Below, one piece after another: positions 12,500-21,947 of a stretch of DNA of 64,000 nt. Source of the DNA: Dichotomocladium elegans (taxonomy: Eukaryota; Mucoromycota; Mucoromycetes; Mucorales; Lichtheimiaceae); the NCBI GenBank assembly GCA_025716815.1, contig JAIXMN010000004.1:1736001-1800000 (forward strand), written 5' to 3'. The notes beneath the pieces are model-generated. The model saw only the letters and a list, made by a program, of their open reading frames with translations. It was not told the DNA's origin and made no database searches. Made by a program: the position numbers and the translations under genes. Numbering within the stretch: the stretch's first letter is position 1; each line of letters begins with the position of its first letter.

Positions 12500-12690
12500 C
12501 TACAAAAATTGGATTTTACAACAACTGGATTGGACGGCACGTGGATTTTACAGCAATTGGATTGGACGGCACGTGGATTTTACAGCAATTGGATTGGACG
12601 GCACGTGGATTTTACAGCACGTGGATTTTACAGCAACTGGATTGGACGGCACGTGGGTTTTTACAGCAATTGGATTGGACGGCAACTGTA
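12500..12690 (+). repeat. Minisatellite, about 32-bp units
   Basis: A unit of about 32 bp beginning TGGATTTTACAGCAATTGG and ending GGACGGCACG is repeated about five times with small changes, including a shortened unit that repeats only the first half near 12607-12638 and a one-base insertion at 12658. Because of the unit length, reading frames stay open through it in several phases, so the overlapping ORFs at 12493-12988 are probably by-products. Confidence 0.85.
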
Positions 12691-12901
12691 CAGGCTTTTT
12701 TTCTTCAGTTTTTTGGCGAATGGATTCAGCCCGCTATTCGCATTTTTTCTGTTCTTTCCTTCTCGCTTGGCGGCAAGCCTTCGGGCTTCAGTCGCATCCT
12801 TACCATTTGGTAATGGAAAGGAAAGGGAACTTGAAATAAACGGAATAGGATGCGGCCGCTCCTATTTAATTTTTTCAATTTTCAAAAATTTTTTGAACTT
12901 T

Positions 12902-12946
12902 GGCCCCGTTTGGCAGGTGCGGCTGCCAAACGGGGCCTTTTTTTTT
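12902..12946 (+). terminator. Strong GC hairpin followed by a T run (terminator-like)
   Basis: A perfect 15-bp inverted repeat (GGCCCCGTTTGGCAG / CTGCCAAACGGGGCC) with a 6-nt loop GTGCGG is followed at once by nine T residues. It resembles an intrinsic or Pol III terminator. In a fungal nucleus it may instead be the end of a transposable element. AT-rich A/T tracts flank it on both sides. Confidence 0.55.
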
Positions 12947-13059
12947 CCAATTTTTTTTGAAGGTTATGATATAGCATTGCAAAGCTAATAACGAGATGCG
13001 CTTGCTCGAGCGGATGCTTGTCGAGAAATATGCCTGTGAAGAAAAGTCAATATCATTGA

Positions 13060-13770
13060 GTGATCATTGGACGCCGCGTCGAGAGCCAGAAATGCCTTTT
13101 GCGAGATTACTTTCGTAGATGAGCCTGTCTATCATAAAGCTCGTTTCCGCCATAGATTTAGAATAAGCCGCAATCTACTCCTGCACATTATCGGCAACAT
13201 GGAGCGCCATGGCATGCATACCTGTCCAGAAGATGTATGCGGTGTGTAAGCTTGATCTGTCTTCACTGCAGAAGGCTATCGCAGCTTTGCGCCAGCTTGT
13301 CCACGCCCACTCTTCAGATGCCATTGATGAATACGTCCGACTTATGGAAAGCACCGTCCTGATGTGCGATGATCAAGATATACAATGCCGAGTGCATGGG
13401 ACGCCCAATGAGGGAACGATGTCAAGCATCTCATGTCTGATGGCGAGAGACGCAGTGTTTCTGCGTTCCCGCGATTGCTTACAGTAGCCATGGCGTTCCA
13501 CGATCTGCGGACATCGCACTTTTCTTTTGGTCTTCCCGGGGTCATTGAATGACATCAATGTGCTATCTTTCTCGGATATTCACTGAAGTTTTGAAAGGTA
13601 GTACCCTGCTATTATCATTCATTGTCAGTGGTCACACGTAATAACACCGGTTATCACCTTGCAGATGGTATATACTCTAATTACACCGTCCTCGTGTAGT
13701 CCATCCTCGATCCACAGACGGGAAAGCTCGCGCTATACGATGAAGTCCTGACTATATTTCAGAGGTATGA
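13060..13770 (+). pseudogene. PIF/Harbinger transposase relic (plant-type nuclease)
   Basis: Plus-strand fragments match the plant-like Harbinger nuclease. DEPVYHKARFRHRFRISRN with LLLHIIGNMERHG lies at about 13110-13210, LDLSSLQKAIAALRQLVHA and DAIDEYVRLMEST at 13250-13355, FGLPGSLNDINVL at about 13525-13565, and parts of the YYLADGIYSNYPTFV-like block around 13650-13700, then ILDPQTGKLALY at 13707-13742. Stops and frame shifts between the blocks show that it is dead. The second (Myb-like) Harbinger protein was not found. Confidence 0.75.
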
Positions 13771-15273
13771 AATTGGGGACAGTCATCGCAGATTCGTGGG
13801 AATGTGCGATTGCGACACGCCTATGACGAAGTTTGGAAGATGGAATCCGATTGAATCCAATGGAATAAAAATCTATTGACCCTATCATAGTCATCAAATA
13901 GAATATGCTAATGCATGGGAGGAGATATATATATTCTTCGGCCACTTCTTCTAGATGATTGCTGCTCTCTTATTCTCGAAGTTTATCGACACACTTTTCC
14001 TTCCGCAGACGAAGTAACCTCTCTTCGACAATATGTCAAAGGCTTCGAACTGCAATGGCGTCCGTGATGGCTGAGCGACGAAATCTCGTGAGTTTGATAT
14101 CGTTGCATCGTTCCGTCTCCGTGGCGTATTTCCCTCCGGTTGCATGACAGAGAAATGTTCGATCAGCATCATTTTGGGTATTCCGCGGAAGGGCCTTTGT
14201 TTTGAGATAGCGCCTTCTCGACCTTTCTGCCAGGAGGGGTACACATGCGGTGAGCCAGTGGAGTGGGAGCAGCGAAAGCGACTGTGGCTCTCCTAGCCTC
14301 CGACTAATATGCACTAGCAATCGTATAGAAATAATTTCTTCTTTTCTATAAACTTGAAGAGTTTCATCACCGCCAGAATACTCTGTTGTTCGATCGGAAC
14401 ATTCATCAAGTAGAACGCGAAAAATGAATTACTTCTCTTCCTAGTTGGTCCTACTTACTTCGGGGGCTTCCACTTGGGCAAGGTACCCGGTAAATTTGGA
14501 TGTTAATCGTTGGATTGTATGAAAGCGAGAACACGAGACAGATTGGCATATCTCAACCCCACCCCCGTTATTGAAATTCTGGAGGATTTCACCATGGAAA
14601 ATTAGGAAGTATTCTTGCAAAATATTTAAAGAGCTCGATAGAGTAGGGGTTGTGTATATCAAAAGCTCTATACACATCTATGCACATCCGCAGCATTGTA
14701 AACTATACGGTATCGCTGGGGAGCCTAGGCAGGATAACACCCAGATTTTAACAGTTTGGCCGGAGAATCCCGACAGCAACAGGCAACTTTACCGGTATAT
14801 ATAGTAAATTGAGTGCTGACTTTTCGCATTTGTTCCATTACGTGTATCATTTTCACCAAAGGACGATGTAAGCAACACACCTAGGAGCATGTTCACTGCG
14901 AAGAAAAGATAGGAGAAGGAGACGATACATGTAGCAGCATTGTACAAAATGGTTACGCGAGAGACAGAGTCCATTGAGAGCCAAATGCATTACTACTTCC
15001 TGTGCTCATTAAGAGGCAAGATATATAACACAGTTGGCTTGGTGATTGTGGCCTCTACATTCTACCTTGAGCTTACTGCATCAAACGTGACAGATGCAAC
15101 AGCTTCCTAGGGAATATTTTATTTTAAGAATAATGGACATTCCCAGCATACGTAAACTTCCATCGTCCGCGAGATAAATCAAAGCCGAGGTCTCTGAACT
15201 GCTCGTCAGGGAAGTCGGTAGTTTGTCACATTACCTACACCGGCTTCTGAAGTAGCAAATACTCACATACTCG
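13771..15273. other. Intergenic/transposon debris, nothing recognised
   Basis: No gene, RNA gene or clear repeat was recognised. Small open frames on both strands (for example 14036-14320 minus) have no recognisable motif. Confidence 0.35.
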
Positions 15274-15591
15274 TCATATTAAACAATGCCTAGTCTTGTT
15301 GTTCTCATTCTTAAAAATCTCTTGATTTGCTTTATCCAGCTCATCCCCACTATAGTCAAAACAGACATCTTTTGGCACTGGATCATCTGACAGAGTCAGA
15401 TACTGTTCCACAGGGTTGAAAAATTGATCTGCGTTTATACACCATTTTTCAAAATCAAAGTCGCAGCCTGCCAGTTTTGAAGTCGCAGGATCGCAAAAAT
15501 ACAAATCGCATTTTTGTCCGGAAATCTTTACGCGTGATGACAAAGCAAAAGTCGCATACATACACGGAAAGATGTCGCAAATCCATCTCAT
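15274..15591 (-). other. 105-codon ORF fragment shared with two other sites
   Basis: The minus-strand frame contains ATFALSSRVKISGQKCDLYF, then CDPATSKLAGCDFDFEKWC and an acidic end. Its first half recurs at 7122-7319 (minus, ATFALVSRVKFSGQ) and 33937-33990 (plus strand coding side). It lies head-to-head with relic C. It could be a remnant of another mobile-element gene. I do not recognise the family. Confidence 0.4.
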
Positions 15592-15599
15592 CCTTATGA

Positions 15600-16040
15600 C
15601 TCTTTCTCTTTATAAACTTTTACATTTTGAAATGAGCAATCTATTATTTTACAACGATGGCCAAGGTCATGTCGCTGATGAGGAAATGTACTCACTTCAA
15701 TCCGTTTGTTCTTACACTGAATATCTGTGTAGCATATCGTGCAAAGATAACTCTGAGTTTACTCTCACACACATTCCCAAGCGAAAGGATACATACATTC
15801 GGATGAAAGAAGCGGGGATCAAGGGCAGTTACACAGCATACACTGATCAAGGCAAGGTCAGATGTTTCAAACTGGTGTTTGAGGAGGTATTGAGTGCATC
15901 AGCTGCAGCAAAACAGCTAGGACTCCATGTTCGTTCAGCACAGCGATGGGCATTACAGTAAGAAAAGGATCCTGACAGCATTTTAAGAAACGTAGAAGCA
16001 GGGGGCCGATCGTGTATTCTCAATGAAGAGCATTTATTGT
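15600..16040 (+). pseudogene. Tc1/mariner transposase relic C (N-terminal part)
   Basis: The N-terminal third of the transposase is well preserved: DEEMYSLQSVCSYTEYL, a spacer, then VFEEVLSASAAAKQLGLHV and RSAQRWALQ before a stop at 15961. Shifted-frame similarity continues to about 16040 (KDPDSILRN, then an NEEH piece). The catalytic domain is missing. It is the best-preserved N-terminus of the family in this window. Confidence 0.8.
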
Positions 16041-16488
16041 TCTAGAATGCAATTTTTGCTAAAAATAGCCGTACTCAAAAGAATCCTATATCGAGAAGAC
16101 TAAGTTTATTCTTGGAAAGAACAAAGAACTATGGGAGTGTGCTTTCTTTGTCAATGAGCCATTTAGCCTGGGGATTGTAACTCCGAAGCTGGTTATCAAA
16201 TGGAATAATGAAGTAATAGCTTTCAGGAGACTCCTGTGTTCTCATTGTAATATTCAGAGAAATTATTCATTATGTACCTACACTTTCTGAACGTATGGAT
16301 AAGGATGACAGCAGTGTCGTGTTTTGTTGTGTTGTAAGAGACTGAGAGAGTACGAAAAGAAGTACAATCTTCCTACACTACACAAGTGCCGGATATGTAT
16401 CGGATTATTCTTGAGATGGTCTCTTGGAATTACTTGTTGGAATTGTTTGGGATTTCATTGTTGATTTCAGACCGCCCTCACGTCGATA

Positions 16489-16660
16489 CAGTGGCCGCCC
16501 CTTATAGTTATACCCTCGGTTCCAGGAAATCGCATCACTATAATGAATTATCACTATAATGAATTGGAATAAGCCCTACCTGGCAATTTTGTCCTTCATA
16601 AAGTGTATCGCTATAACGAATTATCATTATAATGAATATCACTATAACGAGCGGCCACTG
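16489..16660. mobile_element. pogo-type MITE, copy 1
   Basis: A 172-bp element with terminal inverted repeats CAGTGGCCGCCCCTTATAG / CTATAACGAGCGGCCACTG, flanked by TA on both sides (16487-16488 and 16661-16662). The interior is rich in CACTATAATGAATTA-type palindromic repeats. CAGT ends with TA duplication are typical of pogo/Tigger-type Tc1-mariner relatives. A second copy lies at 33643-33795. It ends 66 bp before the TATA box of the Fanzor gene. Confidence 0.88.
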
Positions 16661-16726
16661 TAAAACCTCATTAAAGAACCCAGTGGGAAAAAGAAAAACA
16701 CTGTGGAGATGGATCATTGCTGACAC

Positions 16727-16735
16727 TATAAATAG
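16727..16735 (+). promoter_or_regulatory. TATA box of the Fanzor gene
   Basis: TATAAATAG lies about 180 bp before the Fanzor start codon. The other two main module copies also have TATAAATA upstream (9539; 33253 on the minus strand). A GTAATA...CCCTAG segment at about 16836-16891 could be a 5' UTR intron. Confidence 0.6.
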
Positions 16736-16905
16736 TGATGCTCAAGCAAGCTGTCCCTTTCCATTATCCACATACAAAACTAGAGCCCATTCAGCCTACA
16801 GAAAATAACACAGCACCACATTTACGGTTGAAAGGTAATACGGCCGCTTTCATACTCGGCTCTGCGATACTAAGAAATAATATACCCTAGGTCTTCACCC
16901 ACCAA

Positions 16906-19104
16906 ATGGCCCAACCCCACCGCCCCGTCATTCCCGAAGGCATGCGCACTGGCCACAGCATTGACCGCACTGGCCGTATAATTGGGGTGAAATCGTCCAT
17001 ACGGGGCATCGGCTGGCGACAGCAGTACCGTGAACGTCTGTATCAGTTGGTTGACCTTGTCCACAACACCACAACACAGGCGTACGCGTTCGCCAAATAT
17101 ATTTTCATCAACGAGGCAGCGCGCGATCCAACTTTTAACATCCAGGAAAACATCACGGAGAAGTTCTTTTCAGAAGTTTGGCTCTCCATGGTTAACAAAG
17201 CCGAACGCCGCACCCAAGGTGAAACTGCCCGCATCCGAGAACTAATTAACCGCCACAAGGATGAGTACCTTCGGATATCCGGATACGACAGGCCTGCGTT
17301 CCCTTATTCCCAGCAATGTTCTTCTTACGAAGGCACCAAGATTTATACTGCTTACGTGAATAATGTCCACATGCGGTTCGGGCAACACCTTCGGCGTGTC
17401 ATCAATGTCATCCTGAATCTTCGTCAGCGAAAAGCCGACCGCAAGCGAGAGTTAATCGCACAGGGCCTAAGCCCCGATCAAATACGCCAGGACCTTTATG
17501 AAACCATCACCCGGCATGCCACAGGATTCAAGCTAGCAATTGCCCGTCGAGGTATTTTGAGGGAAGACATTAACGCCGAACCTGGATTTCTTCGGGAAGC
17601 ATACGATATCCTACAATCTGTCTTAAACGCTTACCCCCGAAACCACCAATTCCAACACCAGAGTATCTATTACGACGCCAAGGCCAATCCTGTTAAGCAT
17701 TTCAACGCCTTCTTCCAGCTTGCACGCGTTTGTCAACAGAACGGAATACGCGGATTCAACTGTTTTCCACTTCGTCGCTCGTGGTCACCATGCTACATGG
17801 AGATCGATACGAAAATCCTTTGCTACCATATCCTGGGCTGCAAAATGGAATCCCACACAAGCAATATGGAGTACTGGAGACGTGTTGTAAACCTGAAATC
17901 AAGAGCTTTCAAACCCCAAGAATCCGAGCTGCTCCAATTCCGTGGGACTATTCACACTGACGGCGTCGGTGTTACTGTGTTCAAGAAGACAAATGGCCTT
18001 CAATCGGGTTTCGGACAGAGATTTTGCATCCAGAGCGAAGATATCGAATACGTCACCCCACAGATACTCCGGAACGAAGACTATAGAGGACAATGGGTCA
18101 CCATTGATCCTGGCAGAAGGGACCTGTTGTATTGCGTTCATGAGAACTCGTCACCCGACAACCACCAGACCTTCCGATATACAAAGCAGCTTCAAGATCA
18201 TACACAGAAGTCCAAACGGTACCGCAGACTCCGAGAACGACTCAAGTTAGAGCGACCCGAGGTCGCGTTGGCTGAGCAGAATCTATCGCAATTTCAAAGT
18301 CATACGCTTTCCGTGCCCAACTACGACGGATACCTCGCTGCCAAGAACAGGGTCTCTGTAGTTCTCAAGTCTTTCTACGCGACAACCACTACGAACCACC
18401 CGAACCCACAATTTCTTTTTCGAAAACTTCGCCTGTCAGCGTTTTACAAGAAGCAGCAAGCAGATGAAAAGCTTCTCGATTCTTTGAATGCGAAGTTTGG
18501 CAGTAGATCCGTTTTCGTGATGGGAAATTGGTCTGCGCCGCATACAAGATATCACGAGCCTATCCGTGGTGTCGGCTTCCGGCGGCTGTTGAAGAAGAAC
18601 AATTGCAATATTTATTTGGTCGACGAGTACAAGACAAGCAAGTGCTGCCCTGTATGTGACAATGAAAGCCTTGCTACCTTTAAAATGGTTCCTAATCCAC
18701 GCCCATATCGACGACCCGACAATCCGCTCACGATCTGCCATGGCCTGCTACGGTATGAAGGACGGGCATGTTGTGTTATACTTCCAAAAGATTATAATAC
18801 AGTATTTTGATGTTTCAATAGATGCACAAATCAAAACTGTACAGCAGGCATGGCAGAGGGTGTTTGTCAACCAAGGTTATGGAACCGGGATCTGGCGGCG
18901 GCTCTCAACATGCATCATATCCTCCGGGGTCTTCGGGAAGATGGTATCATCCCAGCAAGGTTCCAGAGAAGAAATGCTGCACAAGCATCCGCAGCTGGTG
19001 GAAGACCACACTCACCTGAACCAGAGCAGCGCAGCGTGAGACCACGACGGGCAAGGCCAGGAAGGCCACGAGGTGCACGCTCTGGCGGGTCGAGACGACC
19101 GTAA
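16906..19104 (+). CDS. Fanzor RNA-guided DNA endonuclease (eukaryotic TnpB/OMEGA family)
   Basis: Two exons, 16906-18752 and 18822-19104, give 2130 nt and a 709-aa protein. Without splicing the frame stops at TGA 18808; removing the 69-nt GTATGA...AATAG intron restores LLRCTNQNC and reads through. The RuvC nuclease can be followed: RuvC-I VTIDPGRRDLL (Asp about 401), a GNWS block near 540, VDEYKTSK with Glu about 574 (candidate for the alternative catalytic Glu reported for Fanzors), a split zinc finger (CCPVC at 580-584, then CTNQNC at 617-622 and Cys 631), and RuvC-III LWNRDLAAALN with Asp about 639. The N-terminal 390 residues carry the helical part (YQLVDLVHNTTTQAYAFAKY). The C-terminus is Arg-rich and could serve nuclear import. 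Fanzors cut DNA guided by an RNA made from the 3' flank. All expected catalytic and zinc residues are present, so it may be active. Confidence 0.93.
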
Positions 19105-19119
19105 CCCCAACCAAGAATT

Positions 19120-19202
19120 TTCCGCGTCAGTTATCGCTGACGCACCCAGGATAACCACAGCCCTTCGGGGCAAGCCCCCTTCCTTTGGAAGGACGGTGTG
19201 TT
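19120..19202 (+). ncRNA. Candidate Fanzor guide-RNA scaffold (fRNA/omegaRNA-like hairpins)
   Basis: Starting 19 nt after the Fanzor stop, three hairpins follow one another: GCGTCAG-TTATCG-CTGACGC (19124-19143), GCCC-TTCG-GGGC (19160-19171) and CCTTCC-TTT-GGAAGG (19178-19192). The first recurs in the solo module on the minus strand near 32930 with the same loop TTATCG but a different stem (GTCCCGG/CCGGGAC), that is, compensatory changes. The UUCG hairpin also recurs with altered stem pairs. Fanzor and TnpB guide RNAs are known to come from this 3' position. The role here is inferred from position and structure; no transcript is shown. Confidence 0.5.
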
Positions 19203-19390
19203 GTAAGTCAACGGGATTGGAGAAGGCGTAGTGTTTTCTGCTGACTAACAGGGTTTCATCCATGGATGCGAAATCTTTTTACCTATTGATACGACAAATT
19301 TATATAATTCTATGCGACATTTTTCTTGTATTTTGCACGACATTATTTTATCTTGTTTACGAAATTTATTTTTGAAAATAAAGTACAGTC
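19203..19390 (+). repeat. Conserved 3' tail of the Fanzor unit with spliced intron and poly(A) signal
   Basis: An intron-like segment at 19203-19251 has a GTAAGT donor and GCTGACTAACAG (branch plus acceptor). It is followed by a tail with ATCCATGGATGCGAAATC, CTATTGATACGACAAATT and GAAATTTATTTTTG, and AATAAAG near 19377. The tail is nearly identical to the reverse copy at 32722-32881 and related to 9969-10115. An ATTGATACGA fragment occurs at 20408-20475. Confidence 0.75.
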
Positions 19391-20720
19391 CACTCCCAGC
19401 AAACTTGCCCGTACGTCAGGACTTTTTGAGCGAGGCGAATAGATACAATCGTTCGCTTCGCACGAGGAAAAAGATGGATGGAATCATCCTTCCCGAGGAG
19501 TGTCACGCATTTCATCCTGACTCGCGTTTAGGGTTTCGGGAGAGGTGATCAAGTGAGCATCCCCATGCGCGAATAGCCTGCCGATTCTCATTCTTTGCCA
19601 GTTGGGTTTTCTGCAGCAAGCCCCCTGAGGGTATTGTTTGCAAGAGGTAGGGATGGCCCAGGAAAGAAATGTTCAGATTATAGCAAAAGGTGTACGGTTT
19701 TAATAGGCAGCGAACTGGGGCACTGTCTCATCCGGTGGTACCCCTGGCTTCTAAATATTGAAACCGACCGCCTTTCGTACGCATCCCCCCCCAAAAAAAA
19801 ATCTCCTGCCGGTAAACACGCGTGGGCAGATCTGCGGAAAAATCCACATTTTTCCCGCCGAAAATGTATTGACAGCGACGGATGATACACTATTTTGGCC
19901 GTGATCAAGGTTATATTAAAAAATAAAAGATATATAATCCAAAAACCTGTATTGTGAAGAAAGTTTGTGCAAATTGGCAAGGCAAGCTTTCAGACCTCGG
20001 TCACCTCTGCGCAAGAAGACAAAAATAGGTGTTGCACAAAAAACTTCGCACATTCAACTCTATATGGGCATTCAGCATTCTCAAATAAGCAGCCAGTTTA
20101 TCCATGAAGAAGGGCAGGGCTTTGCTGTATACTATATGGGCATTAATGAAGAAGTAATCTATTTGTTCCTATTCAGAACTCAGTGTATGTAGTAGGCTTT
20201 GCTACGGTAAGCGCATACTCCTTACTGAACATATTTCTGAAGGAAAAGGCACAGACCTCCCAACAAAGCGAAGCAGGGCTAAGTCATAGTTTCAGTGCAA
20301 ATGCTGGCCAACGTGCTGTCAGACTTCCAAGCCGACTTTCGCAAGAAAATTTGCATAAGGTTGAGGATATCTCCAAGTGCGTTAGAACTACTTCCATTGA
20401 TCCACGAGCGGATCCAATGAATTTCGTTTTACTTATTGATACGATGACTACATACAATTCTATGTGACTCAAGTTCGATAATATGGTATTCTCAATGCAT
20501 GTATGACCAAGAGAAGCACTGTTGTTTCATCACAGGGATTAAGCACGTACAAAACTAATACCTAGGACATTGAGGATTGATCATTTCCTGTACCAACACC
20601 GCCTCGCAGCCTCCAACAATCTCCCCCCAAGCGCGTTCGGACTCGCCGGGATCCCGACGAAAAGAAAAAAATTATCTTCCCTTCCTCTTTGCATGTACGA
20701 TTGAAGTCAACGGGACCTAC
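19391..20720. other. Intergenic with a Fanzor-tail fragment at 20408-20475
   Basis: No gene was recognised. Bases 20408-20475 (GATCCAATGAATTTCG, TTATTGATACGA, CAATTCTATGTGACTC) are a diverged fragment of the Fanzor 3' tail (compare 19258-19320). Upstream of 20721 is presumably the promoter of the reductase gene. Confidence 0.5.
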
Positions 20721-21759
20721 ATGTATCTGATTATATTCATTTGTTTTTGCCTATGCACACTTACGGTTGGCGCCATCCTGGCGAAGTGCGTTCCGGCGTT
20801 GCGAGCATCTGTGTTATCCTATGGCAAGCTCCAATCCACTGCTGAAAAGCCGCAAAACGCTATTATTGGAGCCATCGCGCAACTGACAGTGCCTAAATCA
20901 TGGTTCGCGCACTTTTACGTTGTCGGTCTGGGATCAGCGCTTTATTGCGCGGTCGAGCTCGGGCTTCTGCTTGGATGGCATAGGCGTGGACCGATTGTCC
21001 AGCTATTATGCGATTGGGACATTCCTAACGGCGCTGACCATGTTTCGGTTCCTGATTGTGTCGCAGCACTCGGATTCATGACTGTGCATCTTGCGCGACG
21101 GGTCTATGAATCGCTTTGGGTGGAGCATCCATCAGCAAATGCGCGGATGCATTTCGCCCACTATGTCGCAGGGCTCGGGTTCTATGGGGCAATGGTACTG
21201 GGCGCATGGTTAGAAGGCGCTGCATTTATGGGCATCTGGGAGTCCGATTCCTGTTCTGTCGATGGTACCACTACTGCTACTGGTACCTTGGTTGACGGTG
21301 ACAATAGCAGTGCAATGGTCAACCGTAAGTGGTGATGGGGAGGGGGCTATGGCCGAAGAAGACGCTGACCAATCAGACGGAGTAGAGAAAAGCATAATAT
21401 CACCTTTTCGTACTGCGATCGCTCTGGTGATCTTTGGTTATGCATCCAATCATCAGCACACGTGCCATAAGGTCCTTGCGTCGCTACGAACCCAGAATGC
21501 GGGCTACAATATTCCAAGAGGAGATTGGTTTGAATGGGTCGTTGTCCCACACTACCTTTCTGACATCCTCATCTACCTATCACTCAATGTGTTGCATGGA
21601 TTCCGCAATCATATCTACCTCTGTGGCCTCCTGTGGACAACCGTCAACTTATCCATCACCGCAAGCGAGACCGAGGCGTGGTACAAGAAGTACTTTGGGC
21701 TTCGCTATACGGCTGCTTTCCCCAACGGGCGTTGGATCATCTTACCCGGCATCTACTGA
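20721..21759 (+). CDS. DFG10: Polyprenol reductase (SRD5A3/Dfg10 family)
   Basis: Two exons, 20721-21324 and 21377-21759 (52-nt intron), give 328 aa. The family reduces polyprenol to dolichol in the ER membrane, supplying the lipid carrier for N-glycosylation. The C-terminus has the steroid 5-alpha-reductase signature: HQHTCHKVLASLR, then YNIPRGDWFEWVVVPHYLSD, and near the end NLSITASETEAWYKKYFG with a final WIILPGIY. The N-terminus begins with a hydrophobic segment (MYLIIFICFCLCTLTVGAIL), and several more membrane segments follow. An upstream in-frame ATG at 20577 would add 48 hydrophilic residues. I prefer 20721 because it puts the membrane helix at the start, as in the family. A Ser/Thr/Gly-rich loop just before the intron is unusual but harmless. 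Confidence 0.9.
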
Positions 21760-21947
21760 AAGATTTTCTTCTCCGCCTTTCAATTCCAACCCGCGAAACT
21801 CTGTGCGCTTCTTTTTCTTAACCTACCCCCCAAAAGGTTCATGCCCATTAAAGAAGAGGCTCCTCTCGGGAATAGAAAAGAGTTCGCTTATATATTTTTC
21901 TGATTTCCTTCCCTTTTCTTCCTTCCCTTACTTTTCGCTTCACTCTT

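Noticed and set aside
12493..12988. Three overlapping plus-strand ORFs with WIGRH/LDGTW repeats
   Set aside because: They are translations of the 32-bp minisatellite in three phases, with no start context or recognised domain.
18753..18821. In-frame TGA at 18808 as a sign that the Fanzor gene is dead
   Set aside because: The stop lies inside a segment with proper GT...AG ends whose removal restores a conserved zinc-finger motif and the last catalytic residue, so an intron is the better explanation.
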